64,000 nt of DNA from an uncultured Desulfovibrio sp. (GTDB lineage Bacteria > Desulfobacterota > Desulfovibrionia > Desulfovibrionales > Desulfovibrionaceae), in contig CAJUMQ010000012.1 in NCBI GenBank assembly GCA_910587035.1, positions 14,134 to 78,133 of the forward strand. Reading direction: 5' to 3'. Position numbers and translations under genes: made by a program. This document shows, piece after piece, positions 26,524 through 35,705 of the stretch. Within the stretch, counting starts at the first letter, position 1. Each line of letters starts with the position of its first letter. The notes under the pieces are model-generated. The model saw only the letters and a program-made list of their open reading frames with translations. It was not told where the DNA came from and searched no databases.

Positions 26524-28105
26524 AACAGCAAAAGGCATTTTTCAGCCTTCCCTCTTCTGCGCATGCCTCATGGTGGCTCTTGGCATCTGGCTTGGCTTTC
26601 CCAATGCCATTGCCGTTATGCCGCCATTTGTTCTGCTATGGCCGCTGGGGCTTGTGCTGACAGGACAGCTGGCGGTATCCATGCGGTCCGCCCTGTTTCA
26701 TGGATGGCTTGCAACAATGGCTGGCATGTTCTGCGCCCTCTACTGGCTTTGCTACCCTGTGCATGATGTGGGTGGCTTGCCCTGGCCGGCCGCATGTTTA
26801 TGCGCTCTTGCCATATGCGCCTGCATGGCCATCCAGGGCGGAATTTTCTGTGTTCTTGCCTGGATTGCCAGGGATTATTCCATATGGCGCAGAGCTCTTT
26901 TTCTGGCGCTTTGCTGGTATCTTCTGGAGTACGGCTTTGCGCTTGCGGCCGGATTTCCATGGCTGCCACTCTCTGCTGCCCTGGCGGTCTGGCCGGTGCT
27001 CATCCAGGCTGCCGATATAACCGGCGCCTACTTTTTAAGCGCAATCTGGATTGCCGGGATTTTGCTCTGCACCGGACAGCCGCCAGCGCCGTCTGCCAGG
27101 CAGGTGGATTTTAGCCACCTTGTCTGCGGGCTGGCTGTTTTCGCCCTCATTTCATTGTATGGAGTGTGGCGTCTTGAGCGGGTACCGGTTGATGACTGGC
27201 CAGAGGGCCCAGACAGCATGGGGGCAGTTTTTATTGAGGGCAATGTTGAACAAAATCAGAAATGGCTGCCGGAATTCCAGAAATCGACACTTGATCTGTA
27301 TATTCGCCTGACAAATGCCGGAGTGGATGCCGCAAGAATCGAGGGCATGGACCAGCCCCTGATCATCTGGCCTGAAACCGCCATGCCATTTTTTTTTGAA
27401 ACCAGACCATCTCTTGCGCAAAAGGTGCGCCAGCTTGCAAGAGATATGGGCTGCCCTCTTCTTTTTGGAGCGCCAGGCGTGGAGAGGCTCCCGGATTTGC
27501 CCGAGGGAGCCGTGTTCAACAGGGCATTTCTGCTTGCCCCGGATGGCTATACCCTTGGCCATTATGACAAGGAGCATCTTGTGCCATTTGGGGAATATCT
27601 GCCATCATGGCTTGACTTGCCATTTCTTTCGGCATTGGTGCAGGGGGTTGGCATCTATCAGGAGGGGAGCGCCACAGCACCATTGCGCTATGATGGCATG
27701 GCGCTGGGAATGCTGATCTGCTATGAGGGCATTTTCCCCTGGCTGGCCCAGAAAAGGGTTGAGGCCGGGGCAAATATCCTTGTGGATATAAGCAATGATG
27801 GCTGGTTTCGCAACAGTCCTGCAGCCAGACAGCATCTGTATCTTACCATTCCCAGATGTGTGGAGCAGAACAGATGGCTGCTTAGAAGCACCAATACCGG
27901 CATCTCTGCTGTTTGCGATACAAGGGGCAGGGTGGTTATGGCCGGACCGCAATTCCAGGCCGGTTTTTTGCTGGCCCGTGGCGCACTGTTGAATGAAAAA
28001 TCATTTTATCATAAAATTTCCCACTGGATGCCTTTTTGCGCGCTGACAGTGGCCTTGTGTCTGTTTATCTGGCGCGGCAAGAAACAATTTTTGAGGATGC
28101 CATAA
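26495..28105 (+). CDS. lnt: Apolipoprotein N-acyltransferase
   Basis: 536 residues: about six to seven N-terminal membrane helices, then a periplasmic nitrilase domain, and a last helix near the C-terminus. The nitrilase triad is visible: Glu in WPETAMPF (residue 294), Lys in YDKEHLVPFGEYLP and Cys in LICYEGIF. It adds the third acyl chain to lipoproteins at the inner membrane. The start is uncertain: TTG at 26495 overlaps corC by 29 bp. It is followed after 2 bp by prfB. Confidence 0.93.
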   Translation: MRTKILLSRKTAKGIFQPSLFCACLMVALGIWLGFPNAIAVMPPFVLLWPLGLVLTGQLAVSMRSALFHGWLATMAGMFCALYWLCYPVHDVGGLPWPAACLCALAICACMAIQGGIFCVLAWIARDYSIWRRALFLALCWYLLEYGFALAAGFPWLPLSAALAVWPVLIQAADITGAYFLSAIWIAGILLCTGQPPAPSARQVDFSHLVCGLAVFALISLYGVWRLERVPVDDWPEGPDSMGAVFIEGNVEQNQKWLPEFQKSTLDLYIRLTNAGVDAARIEGMDQPLIIWPETAMPFFFETRPSLAQKVRQLARDMGCPLLFGAPGVERLPDLPEGAVFNRAFLLAPDGYTLGHYDKEHLVPFGEYLPSWLDLPFLSALVQGVGIYQEGSATAPLRYDGMALGMLICYEGIFPWLAQKRVEAGANILVDISNDGWFRNSPAARQHLYLTIPRCVEQNRWLLRSTNTGISAVCDTRGRVVMAGPQFQAGFLLARGALLNEKSFYHKISHWMPFCALTVALCLFIWRGKKQFLRMP

Positions 28106-28107
28106 AA

Positions 28108-29257
28108 ATGAGCGCAACCTACCATCTTACAGATCTCCGGGCAGCCTCCGCTCCCTTGAATCAGAAATTTGAAAATTTATGGGGGAGGCTTTGACCCGGC
28201 AGCCACATCTGCCAGACTCAAGGGTATTGAAGCCCAGATCTCAAGCCCGGATGTCTGGAGCGACCAGGATAAAATGAAGCCGCTCCAGCAGGAAAAAAGG
28301 CGGCTGGAAGCGGAGGCCGAGCGCTTTGCAAAGCTGGAAAAATGCCATAATGACATGAATGAATGGCTAAATCTGGCAGAAGAAAATGAGGATGCCGAGG
28401 GTGATGACATGGCGGAAGCCCTGGAGGCTCTTGCCCTTGCGCAAAAGGAGCTTGCCGATCTTCTTGAGGAGACAGAGCTTGTGATGCTGCTGTCAGCGGA
28501 GGAGGATGGCAAGGATGCCATTCTGGAAATACATCCGGGCCAGGGAGGAACCGAATCCATGGACTGGGCCGAGATGCTGTTGCGCCAGTATAGCCGCTGG
28601 GCAGCCAGGCACAAGTTCACCATGGAAGAACTGGATTATCTGCCAGGCAATGAGGCTGGCATAAAGAGTGTGACAATGCGCGTCTCCGGCCCATATGCCT
28701 TTGGTTTTCTCAAGAGTGAGCGGGGCATACACCGCCTCATAAGAATTTCGCCATTTGACGCTTCCGGCAGAAGGCATACATCCTTTGCATCTGTGGATAT
28801 TGTGCCGGATATAGGCAATGATATTGAACTTGACATCAAGGAATCCGATTTAAGGGTGGACAGCTTCAGGTCCAGCGGACCAGGGGGACAGAGTGTTAAC
28901 ACCACCACATCCGCCGTGCGTGTAACACATTTGCCCACAGGCATATCGGCGCAATGCCAGAATGAAAAATCCTGGCATCACAACAGGGAGACGGCCATGC
29001 GTGTTCTGCGGGCCAGGCTGTATAATCTTGAGCTCCAGAAGCGCGAGGCGGAAAGACAGGCGCAATATGCCGGCAAGGATGCCATTGGTTTTGGCAGCCA
29101 AATTCGCACCTATACGCTGCAGCCATACAGGCTGGTGAAGGATCATCGCACAGGCACCGAAATTGGTGATGTTGAAGCTGTGCTGGATGGTCAGATAGAT
29201 CAATTTCAACACGATTATCTACTCTATCGTCATGAGCAAGAACGAAGGGCAAAATAG
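28108..29257 (+). CDS. prfB: Peptide chain release factor 2, made by +1 programmed frameshift
   Basis: The frame from ATG 28108 runs 28 codons and meets an in-frame TGA at 28192-28194. Shifting +1 after CTT (28189-28191) continues in frame from GAC at 28193 to the stop at 29257, giving about 382 residues. RF2 marks in the second part are the GGQ loop (SGPGGQSVN, near residue 250 of the protein) and the SPF tripeptide of stop recognition (RISPFDASGRR). RF2 ends translation at UGA and UAA. It starts 2 bp after the lnt stop. Confidence 0.97.
28181..28195 (+). other. prfB +1 frameshift (autoregulatory recoding) site
   Basis: The sequence GGGGG, AGG, CTT, TGA, C matches the classic RF2 site: a Shine-Dalgarno-like G-run, a 3-nt spacer, the slippery CUU, the weak stop UGA and a following C. 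Low RF2 lengthens the pause at UGA and favours the shift, so RF2 sets its own level. Confidence 0.95.
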
Positions 29258-30074
29258 TTTGGCAAGGGAATTTGCCGTGATGCCGCAGGCCTTGCAATCG
29301 GCGATGGATGCTTCAAGCAGCCATACGGTTGTTCTGGCCAGAATAGTCCGCGGCATGAGCAGCGAAAGCTGGCAGGAAGCCAGCGCCATCTATGATCTCG
29401 ATCAATGGCAGGTTTTTCCCGTGCCACTGGATGGTGTCCAGGATGTGGAAGCTCTTGCCTCCCCAACCGGGGATGCTCCGGCAATTTCTCCTTTTCGGGA
29501 AGTCAGGGGCGCGCTGACCCGCAACATGTTTTTAAACCTGCTCAAACGCGAGCTGATACGGCTTGCGCGCAATGGCGGCTGCATGAGTCTTGTATGCGCC
29601 GGCATTGCCGAGAGACGCAGGCTGTCAACCGCCCTTGGCGAAGGCACTGTGGCGCGCCTTGAGGGGATTATGGGTTCCATCCTGCTTTCCCAGCTTGAGG
29701 GCTGCGACAGTCTTGGCATGCTGCGTCAGGGCCAATTTGTGTGTTCTCTGCCTGGCCTGGGCCAGCTGGCCGCCAGGAGCTTTGCGGAAAAAGCCCAAAA
29801 GGCCTTTATAGGCGCAGCATCGCCCTTTTTCCCCACCGGTGGAATAAGCGCCGGTTCCGGAGCCACCTGCGCCCTTGGCATAGTCAATATCATGCAGGGT
29901 GACAGCGGCAGCGCCCGCGAGCTTCTCAATCGCGCAAAAACGGTTCTCGAAGTCGCCCTGAGCAAGGAAGAAGGGCATATTCATCAGGAAACATCCATTG
30001 CGCCCCTGGAAAACACAACCCTTGTGCAATCCAGCGAAAAACGTTTTCTCTTTTTCGGGGGAGATCCATCATGA
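29232..30074 (+). CDS. Degenerate GGDEF-domain protein
   Basis: 280 residues. After a variable N-terminal region (residues 1-90) a GGDEF-like fold begins (TRNMFLNLLKREL, SLVCAGIAERRRL, LEGIMGSILLSQLEG, then ALGIVNI). At the active-site turn the expected GG(D/E)EF reads RQGQFVCSLPG, so catalysis is very unlikely. It may bind GTP or c-di-GMP or act as a protein adaptor. It overlaps the prfB stop by 26 bp and the MinD-like start by 4 bp, so it is probably coupled to that ATPase. Confidence 0.75.
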   Translation: MSKNEGQNSLAREFAVMPQALQSAMDASSSHTVVLARIVRGMSSESWQEASAIYDLDQWQVFPVPLDGVQDVEALASPTGDAPAISPFREVRGALTRNMFLNLLKRELIRLARNGGCMSLVCAGIAERRRLSTALGEGTVARLEGIMGSILLSQLEGCDSLGMLRQGQFVCSLPGLGQLAARSFAEKAQKAFIGAASPFFPTGGISAGSGATCALGIVNIMQGDSGSARELLNRAKTVLEVALSKEEGHIHQETSIAPLENTTLVQSSEKRFLFFGGDPS

Positions 30075-30883
30075 ACTCGACCATGAGCGTTGCCGTAATG
30101 AGCGGCAAAGGCGGCGTGGGCAAAACAAACCTTACACTCAATCTGGCCTTTGCCCTGTTTCAAAAAAGTTTCAAGTCCCTGCTCATAGATTGTGACATGG
30201 GGCTGGCAAATCTGGATGTGCTGCTCGGCATAACCCCTGAAGGCAACCTTCAGGATGTGCTGCTCGGTGAGGCCAAAATTGAATCCGTTCTTCACGCCAT
30301 TGAAGAAGGGGGTCTGGATGTATTGCCGGCCGCATCTGGAGTTCCGGAATTGAATGATCTCAACCCGGACAGGCGGGAGCTGCTGCTCAACCGCCTCTCC
30401 CCGCTGCTGAACAAGTATGATTTTGTCTTTATGGATATTGGGGCCGGCATATCCGATACTGTGCAGACATTTTCGTCCATGGCTGCCATGCGGCTTGTTG
30501 TCATTACGCCGGAACCTACGTCCCTCACAGACAGCTACGCGCTGATAAAGGTACTCAACAGGCGCTTTGGGCTCACTGATTTCAGAATCGTGGTCAATGA
30601 GGCAACTTCGTCAAAAGAAGCTCAGGGCGCCTACGACAAGCTGGCCGGAGCCTGCCGCCATTTTCTCAAGGTCGATCTTCAGTTGCTGGGCCATGTGCGC
30701 ATGGATAAAAAAATTCCAGAGGCTGTGTGTAAACAGAAACCGCTTATGACCTATGCGCCTGGTTCTCCAGCTGCCCAGGATATACAGGCTCTTGCCCAGA
30801 GATTGCAGAATGTGCGTCTTAATATGCTGGACTGGCTCAATGAGCACGATATTCTCAATGTTTTGCCCAACAGGGAGGAATAA
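30071..30883 (+). CDS. MinD/ParA-family ATPase (FlhG-like)
   Basis: 270 residues with the deviant Walker A SGKGGVGKT at residues 11-19, DCDMGLANLD around 42 and the DIGAGISDTVQTFS switch II region around 121, as in FlhG/YlxH proteins that set flagellar number and place. The C-terminal membrane-targeting helix (LNMLDWLNEHDIL) is amphipathic. A flagellar or polarity role is inferred; no flagellar genes lie in the window. It overlaps the degenerate GGDEF gene by 4 bp. Confidence 0.88.
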   Translation: MNSTMSVAVMSGKGGVGKTNLTLNLAFALFQKSFKSLLIDCDMGLANLDVLLGITPEGNLQDVLLGEAKIESVLHAIEEGGLDVLPAASGVPELNDLNPDRRELLLNRLSPLLNKYDFVFMDIGAGISDTVQTFSSMAAMRLVVITPEPTSLTDSYALIKVLNRRFGLTDFRIVVNEATSSKEAQGAYDKLAGACRHFLKVDLQLLGHVRMDKKIPEAVCKQKPLMTYAPGSPAAQDIQALAQRLQNVRLNMLDWLNEHDILNVLPNREE

Positions 30884-31198
30884 AGCACCATATTTTCAGA
30901 CTGAGCCGATTTGAACAATTACCATTTGCAATCAATGCAAGCCAGCGGCCATGCCCCCTGCACGAGCATGGAAAGGATGCGTCCAGGACATATGTGGACG
31001 TGAAACGGATTTTTCTGGCCACAGTTGTGGCTATGCATGCAGATACGCCCATGATATTAACTCAAGGCCGGTATGCCTGGGCCACTGGCCGCAATTTCAT
31101 GCGTGTATTGCAGTAATTACCGGAATTGGTAATCGGATTTCCCTTTTTAAATGTCAAACCAATTCCTCCATAAGCCGGACACTATTTCTGGAGGTAAT
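30884..31198. other. 315-bp intergenic region before the IHF/HU gene
   Basis: Contains two short inverted repeats: GCCACA with TGTGGC at about 31018-31031, and ATTACC, GGAATT, GGTAAT at 31116-31133. No open frame with a ribosome site and no terminator with a T-run is visible after the MinD-like gene. The second repeat, about 65 bp before the IHF/HU start, is a possible operator. Confidence 0.4.
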
Positions 31199-31474
31199 AT
31201 GAACAAGAGCGAGCTTATCAAGTCTCTCGCTGATGAAGCGCACATAGCGATGGACGATGCCATATGTATTGTAAATATCTTTTTTGATTCGATGAAAAAA
31301 TCACTTGCAGATGGCGACCGCGTGGAAATACGCGGTTTTGGCAGTTTTAAAATCAAGGAATATGAAAGCTATTCCGGCCGTAACCCAAAAACTGGCCAAA
31401 AGGTAACCGTCATTCCCAAAAGGCTGCCTTTTTTCAGGGCCGGCAAGGAGCTTAAGGAATATATCAATAATTAA
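31199..31474 (+). CDS. Integration host factor / HU family DNA-binding protein
   Basis: 91 residues of the bacterial DNA-bending family: N-terminal helices, VEIRGFGSFKIKEY, and the arm PKTGQKVTVIPKR with the Pro-containing RNPKTG tip, then FFRAGKELKE. IHF and HU cannot be told apart safely from this. The ATG at 31199 has GGAGGTAAT directly before it; upstream in-frame starts lack one. The family shapes the chromosome and helps assemble promoter complexes. Confidence 0.93.
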   Translation: MNKSELIKSLADEAHIAMDDAICIVNIFFDSMKKSLADGDRVEIRGFGSFKIKEYESYSGRNPKTGQKVTVIPKRLPFFRAGKELKEYINN

Positions 31475-31505
31475 TACCACTTGCTTTTATAAAAGGAAAA
31501 CGCCT

Positions 31506-31534
31506 GCAAGGATTTGCCAGATGTAAATCCTTGC
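31506..31534. repeat. Perfect hairpin between IHF/HU and dapA
   Basis: GCAAGGATTT (31506-31515), 9-nt loop, AAATCCTTGC (31525-31534). No T-run follows, so it is not a standard terminator. It may still end or stabilise the short IHF/HU transcript. Confidence 0.55.
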
Positions 31535-31634
31535 GCGAATTTGGCCCATGGCGGACTGCGTTGACCGCTGGGATGATTTCAAAGATGCCATATGGGTAAC
31601 CCCATTCCGCGTGACATTTCCCAAGGAGGGATAC

Positions 31635-32519
31635 ATGATTTTTTCCGGAGCCATGACAGCCCTGGTTACGCCTTTCAGGAACAATGCCATTGATGAGGAA
31701 GCCTACAGGGCTTTTATTGAATGGCAGATATCAGAAGGTATACATGGACTGGTGCCATGCGGCACAACAGGGGAATCCGCTACCTTGAGCCATGCGGAAC
31801 ATGAAAGGGTTATTGAAATATGCATAGAGCAGGCGGCTGGTCGCGTTCCTGTTCTGGCCGGGTCAGGCTCCAACAATACATCTGAGGCCATAGCCCTGAC
31901 AAAATTTGCCCAAAAGGCGGGGGCGGACGGGGCTCTCCTGATTACTCCCTACTACAACAAGCCAACACAGGATGGGCTCTATTATCATTACAAGGCTGTG
32001 GCCGAAGCTGTGGATATGCCTCTTGTGCCCTACAATGTGCCTGGCAGAACCGGATGCAACATGCTCCCCCCTGTGGTGGCCAGGCTTGCGGCAGAGTTTC
32101 CGCATATATCGGGCATCAAGGAGGCCACAGGAGACATGACACAGGCGAGCGAGCTTCTGGAATCCTGCCCACCCCGCTTTTCCGTGCTCAGCGGCGATGA
32201 CCTTACAGCCTATCCTCTGCTGGCCCTGGGCGGCAGAGGAGTGATATCCGTCACCTCAAATATCGCGCCGCGTCGTGTAGCGGACATGTGCAATGCCCAC
32301 GCCAGCGGCGATGCCAAAAAGGCGCACGAGATACATCATAATCTTTTCCCGCTGCACAGGGCCATGTTCATGGTGTCCAATCCCATTCCCGTAAAAACTG
32401 CACTGGCAATGATGGGTAAAATGAGCGACGAGATGCGTTTGCCCCTCTGCCCCATGCCTGATGATAAAAAAGAGAAGCTCGCGGCCATTCTCGAAAAGTA
32501 TGAATTGCTTGCGAAATAG
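31635..32519 (+). CDS. dapA: 4-hydroxy-tetrahydrodipicolinate synthase
   Basis: 294 residues. GAMTALVTPF at the N-terminus, GTTGES (residues 43-48), the catalytic Tyr in YNVPGRTG and the Schiff-base Lys in ISGIKEATGD. It condenses pyruvate and aspartate semialdehyde at the first step of diaminopimelate and lysine synthesis. The start at 31635 has AAGGAGGGA before it; the frame is open upstream to 31548 without a ribosome site. Confidence 0.97.
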   Translation: MIFSGAMTALVTPFRNNAIDEEAYRAFIEWQISEGIHGLVPCGTTGESATLSHAEHERVIEICIEQAAGRVPVLAGSGSNNTSEAIALTKFAQKAGADGALLITPYYNKPTQDGLYYHYKAVAEAVDMPLVPYNVPGRTGCNMLPPVVARLAAEFPHISGIKEATGDMTQASELLESCPPRFSVLSGDDLTAYPLLALGGRGVISVTSNIAPRRVADMCNAHASGDAKKAHEIHHNLFPLHRAMFMVSNPIPVKTALAMMGKMSDEMRLPLCPMPDDKKEKLAAILEKYELLAK

Positions 32520-32530
32520 CACCAAGGCGG

Positions 32531-32566
32531 AAAAGGGGGATGGCATCGCATGCTTTCCCCCTTTTT
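32531..32566 (+). terminator. Rho-independent terminator after dapA
   Basis: AAAAGGGGG (32531-32539) pairs with CCCCCTTTT (32557-32565) across a 17-nt loop and is followed by T-rich sequence. It begins 12 bp after the dapA stop. Confidence 0.85.
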
Positions 32567-32726
32567 CTGATATTTTTATCCAGTAAATGCCATATTTAAC
32601 AAGCGGCTAAGGCCTTCCACCCAAGAATTGTGCCCCATGCCCAAGCAGTCTTACGAAAATCATACACCAGAAAGGCAATCTTATACCGGATGGCCGCTTC
32701 CATACCAGGAAGGCTGAAATATTAAA

Positions 32727-35705
32727 ATGTCCAAAGCCGTAAATGCGAAAAATCCCGGAGCAGGCGAGAAATATTTCAATCTTGCCGATTTTCACTGGCT
32801 GGTCTCGCTTGTACGCAGACTGCGTCCGGATTTGTGCAAGCTGTTCAAGACATCTGATGAAATAAATCTTGAATTCGCCCGCTGGCTTATAACTTCTGGC
32901 ATCCGTGAATATGCCAGTCTGCTGGACAAGGGCAATTTGCGTCAGGTTCTGGGTAAATTCATAAAATTTTTTGGCATGACCGCCCTTGAGGCCATTGTCT
33001 ATAATGACAGGGCGGACATTAAAAAAGCCTTTCCATTGCCTGATGGACTTGTTAAATACAGGCTGTGGTTTTATACCCATGGCGTGGACCAATATGGCCT
33101 TTTTCCATTGCTGGATGAAAATGCCAGGCAAAAATATCTTGCAGCCCATCCGGATAAAAAGATGGAGCAGCCGGAAAAAGATAAAGTTGAATCTCCGCCA
33201 TTCGGGGTGAACCTGGTGGGACATGCATATGGACAACTGGGCATAGGCGAAGATTTGCGAATGACTGCCAGAGCGCTGAAATTGGCAGGCATTCCCTTTA
33301 CGGTGATTGATTTTCCGCCAGGCCCGGAAGTGCCACAGAATGACCGGAGCATGGAAAAATACGCAGGCACAGAGGCCATATACAGCATAAATCTCTTTTG
33401 CATGGCTGCCAGGGAAACCATGCTTTTTTATGCCGAAAAGGGGCAATCCTTTTTTGATGGCCGCTATAATATAGGCTACTGGCCCTGGGAGCTGGCAAAC
33501 TGGCCCGAAGAATGGCTGGACGCCACAAGAATTGTGGATGAGGTCTGGGTCTCCACCAGGCATATCTACGATGCCCTTGCGCCAGTAAGCCCCGTACCTG
33601 TGCTGATCATGCCCCTGGCAGTGGAAACAGCCGGTATTGCCCCCAAAAACAGGGCCTCCTTTTCATTGCCGGCAGATGCCTATCTTTTCTGTTTTTCCTT
33701 TGATCTCAACTCCTCCATTTACCGCAAAAATCCCCAGGCCTGCCTTAAGGCTTTTCAAAAAGCCTTTCCCGTAGGGGATGCGACAGAGCGGCCTGTGGGG
33801 CTGGTCATAAAATGTCATAGGCCGGCAGTTCAAAATGCGGATTGGGAGGCTTTGAAAAATGCTGCACAGGCAGACAGCCGCATTCATATAATTGAGGAGA
33901 CTTTGCCAAGGGATGCTCTGCTGGCATTATATAAAAATTGCGACTGCTTTCTTTCCCTGCATCGGGCCGAAGGTTTCGGGCGCGGCATTGCCGAAGCCAT
34001 ACTTCTGGGGCTGGATGTCATTGCCACTGGCTACTCGGGCAATCTTGATTATTGCCGGGACACTCCAGGTGTGAAACTTGTGCGCCATACACTGGTGCCT
34101 GTGAAAAAAGGCCAGTATCCCCATGGAGCAGGGCAGGTGTGGGCAGAAGCGGACATTAATCACGCGGCGGACATCATGCGTCAATGCATAGCTGGAAAAT
34201 CCGGAGGCAGGCAAACCCCGGACTTTTGCTTTACATTGCAAAATGCCTCAAAAAATTATCAGCGCAGACTGCGCCATATCCAGGCTATGCTGGAATCTGA
34301 CAAAAACGCGGAGAAATTTATGCCTGGGGAGACACCTGCAGCTGCATCCGGACAGTCTGCTGGCAAGATTACGCCTGCAAATGAACAGGATTACATGCCG
34401 GCGCGAGCCTGTATTGACTACGCAGTGCGCTGGCCGGATTCGCAATTTGGCTGGCCAGTGCTGTTTGCCGGCTGGGCAGCCATGCCGGATGGTTATGACC
34501 TCGGCGCCGGCACACCTGATGGTAGTTTTATTGGGCAAGTTTCTCCATGCAGCTTTACGCGTACAGATATAGATGCATCATATGACATCTATATTAATAA
34601 ATCAGGCAACTCCCATGGCTTTGTGGCTGTTCTGGATAATTTGCCGGCCAATGCAGGCACCCTGGCCCTGTTTGCCGGCCATGACAGGCAATGGACATTG
34701 ACTGTCAAGAAGGAGATTTCCAACCTTTATGGCTTTCGGGACTGGCTCCGCGCCCTGTTTGATATTCCCATAGGTTCCACCGAGCTTGCTCAGGTGTATG
34801 AAAAAATTTATCTGCCTCTTTTGCAGCCAGTGACAAGGGCCAGATCTGCCGCCATTGCCGCGGCTGTCCATGAGCAAGGTAATTTTGGCAAAGTGAGGCC
34901 AGATCCCCTTGTATCTGTTGTCATACCTCTTTATGGCAATGTGGAGATGCTGGAGGCGCAAATTAAATGCCTGGCTGCTGATCCTGCCTGTCATTCCTCT
35001 GCGGAAATCATATATGTTGTGGATGATCCAAGCATATTTGATGCATTTAGGCGTTCAGCGGCGGCCTTTTCGGAAAAATACGGCCTGCCAATGCGCTGGG
35101 TGCGCTGGAGCGGCTCCCAGGGATTCTCAGGAGCCTGCAATCTGGGGGCGGCCTTTGCAAAGGGCCAAACACTTGTATTTATGAACAGTGACGTCTTTCC
35201 TGTCAAAACTGGCTGGATTGGTAAATTTGATACTTTCCTGAGGGAAAATCCTGATGTTGGCATAGCCGGTTGCCGTCTGCTTTATCCTGATGGCACAATT
35301 CAGCATTGTGGAACCGCCATGACTTACGATGATGCCATGCGCATCTGGTTATGCGTGCATCCGCATGAAAAGGAAAAACTGCCTGAATGCCAGACAGAAG
35401 AGATTGTGCCGGCTGTCACTGGAGCATGCATTGCAATGCGCAGCAAGGATTTTCGAGCTGCAGGCGGTTTTTGCACCGATTACCTCATTGGCGGGTATGA
35501 GGATATCGATCTATGCCTGAATTTTGGCACAAAGGGATTAAAGTCAGCCTGTCTCAATAATATCTGCATGACGCATATTGGCCATCAGACATTTGCAGCC
35601 ATGGATGCCAATGAATGGATGAGACGGCTGGCAGTCTACAATGCGGTTGTGTTCACAACCAGATGGGGAAATCTTTTGCGGGAAAAAGCAAATGCCGGCC
35701 AATGA
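32727..35705 (+). CDS. Large bifunctional glycosyltransferase (GT4-like plus GT2 domains)
   Basis: 992 residues without signal peptide or membrane helix. Residues 1-160 are helical with no known match. About 160-510 is a GT-B (GT4-like) transferase with GVNLVGHAYGQLGIGEDLR and the donor-site segment HRAEGFGRGIAEAILLG. About 560-690 is a beta-rich module. About 725-970 is a GT-A (GT2) transferase starting DPLVSVVIPLYG, with a DxD-like NSD in FMNSDVFP. It likely extends a surface glycan by two activities in one chain. It overlaps the next glycosyltransferase by 14 bp. Confidence 0.85.
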   Translation: MSKAVNAKNPGAGEKYFNLADFHWLVSLVRRLRPDLCKLFKTSDEINLEFARWLITSGIREYASLLDKGNLRQVLGKFIKFFGMTALEAIVYNDRADIKKAFPLPDGLVKYRLWFYTHGVDQYGLFPLLDENARQKYLAAHPDKKMEQPEKDKVESPPFGVNLVGHAYGQLGIGEDLRMTARALKLAGIPFTVIDFPPGPEVPQNDRSMEKYAGTEAIYSINLFCMAARETMLFYAEKGQSFFDGRYNIGYWPWELANWPEEWLDATRIVDEVWVSTRHIYDALAPVSPVPVLIMPLAVETAGIAPKNRASFSLPADAYLFCFSFDLNSSIYRKNPQACLKAFQKAFPVGDATERPVGLVIKCHRPAVQNADWEALKNAAQADSRIHIIEETLPRDALLALYKNCDCFLSLHRAEGFGRGIAEAILLGLDVIATGYSGNLDYCRDTPGVKLVRHTLVPVKKGQYPHGAGQVWAEADINHAADIMRQCIAGKSGGRQTPDFCFTLQNASKNYQRRLRHIQAMLESDKNAEKFMPGETPAAASGQSAGKITPANEQDYMPARACIDYAVRWPDSQFGWPVLFAGWAAMPDGYDLGAGTPDGSFIGQVSPCSFTRTDIDASYDIYINKSGNSHGFVAVLDNLPANAGTLALFAGHDRQWTLTVKKEISNLYGFRDWLRALFDIPIGSTELAQVYEKIYLPLLQPVTRARSAAIAAAVHEQGNFGKVRPDPLVSVVIPLYGNVEMLEAQIKCLAADPACHSSAEIIYVVDDPSIFDAFRRSAAAFSEKYGLPMRWVRWSGSQGFSGACNLGAAFAKGQTLVFMNSDVFPVKTGWIGKFDTFLRENPDVGIAGCRLLYPDGTIQHCGTAMTYDDAMRIWLCVHPHEKEKLPECQTEEIVPAVTGACIAMRSKDFRAAGGFCTDYLIGGYEDIDLCLNFGTKGLKSACLNNICMTHIGHQTFAAMDANEWMRRLAVYNAVVFTTRWGNLLREKANAGQ

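Noticed and set aside
32607..33563. A 318-residue minus-strand frame across the first glycosyltransferase
   Set aside because: Antisense to a gene with clear GT motifs.
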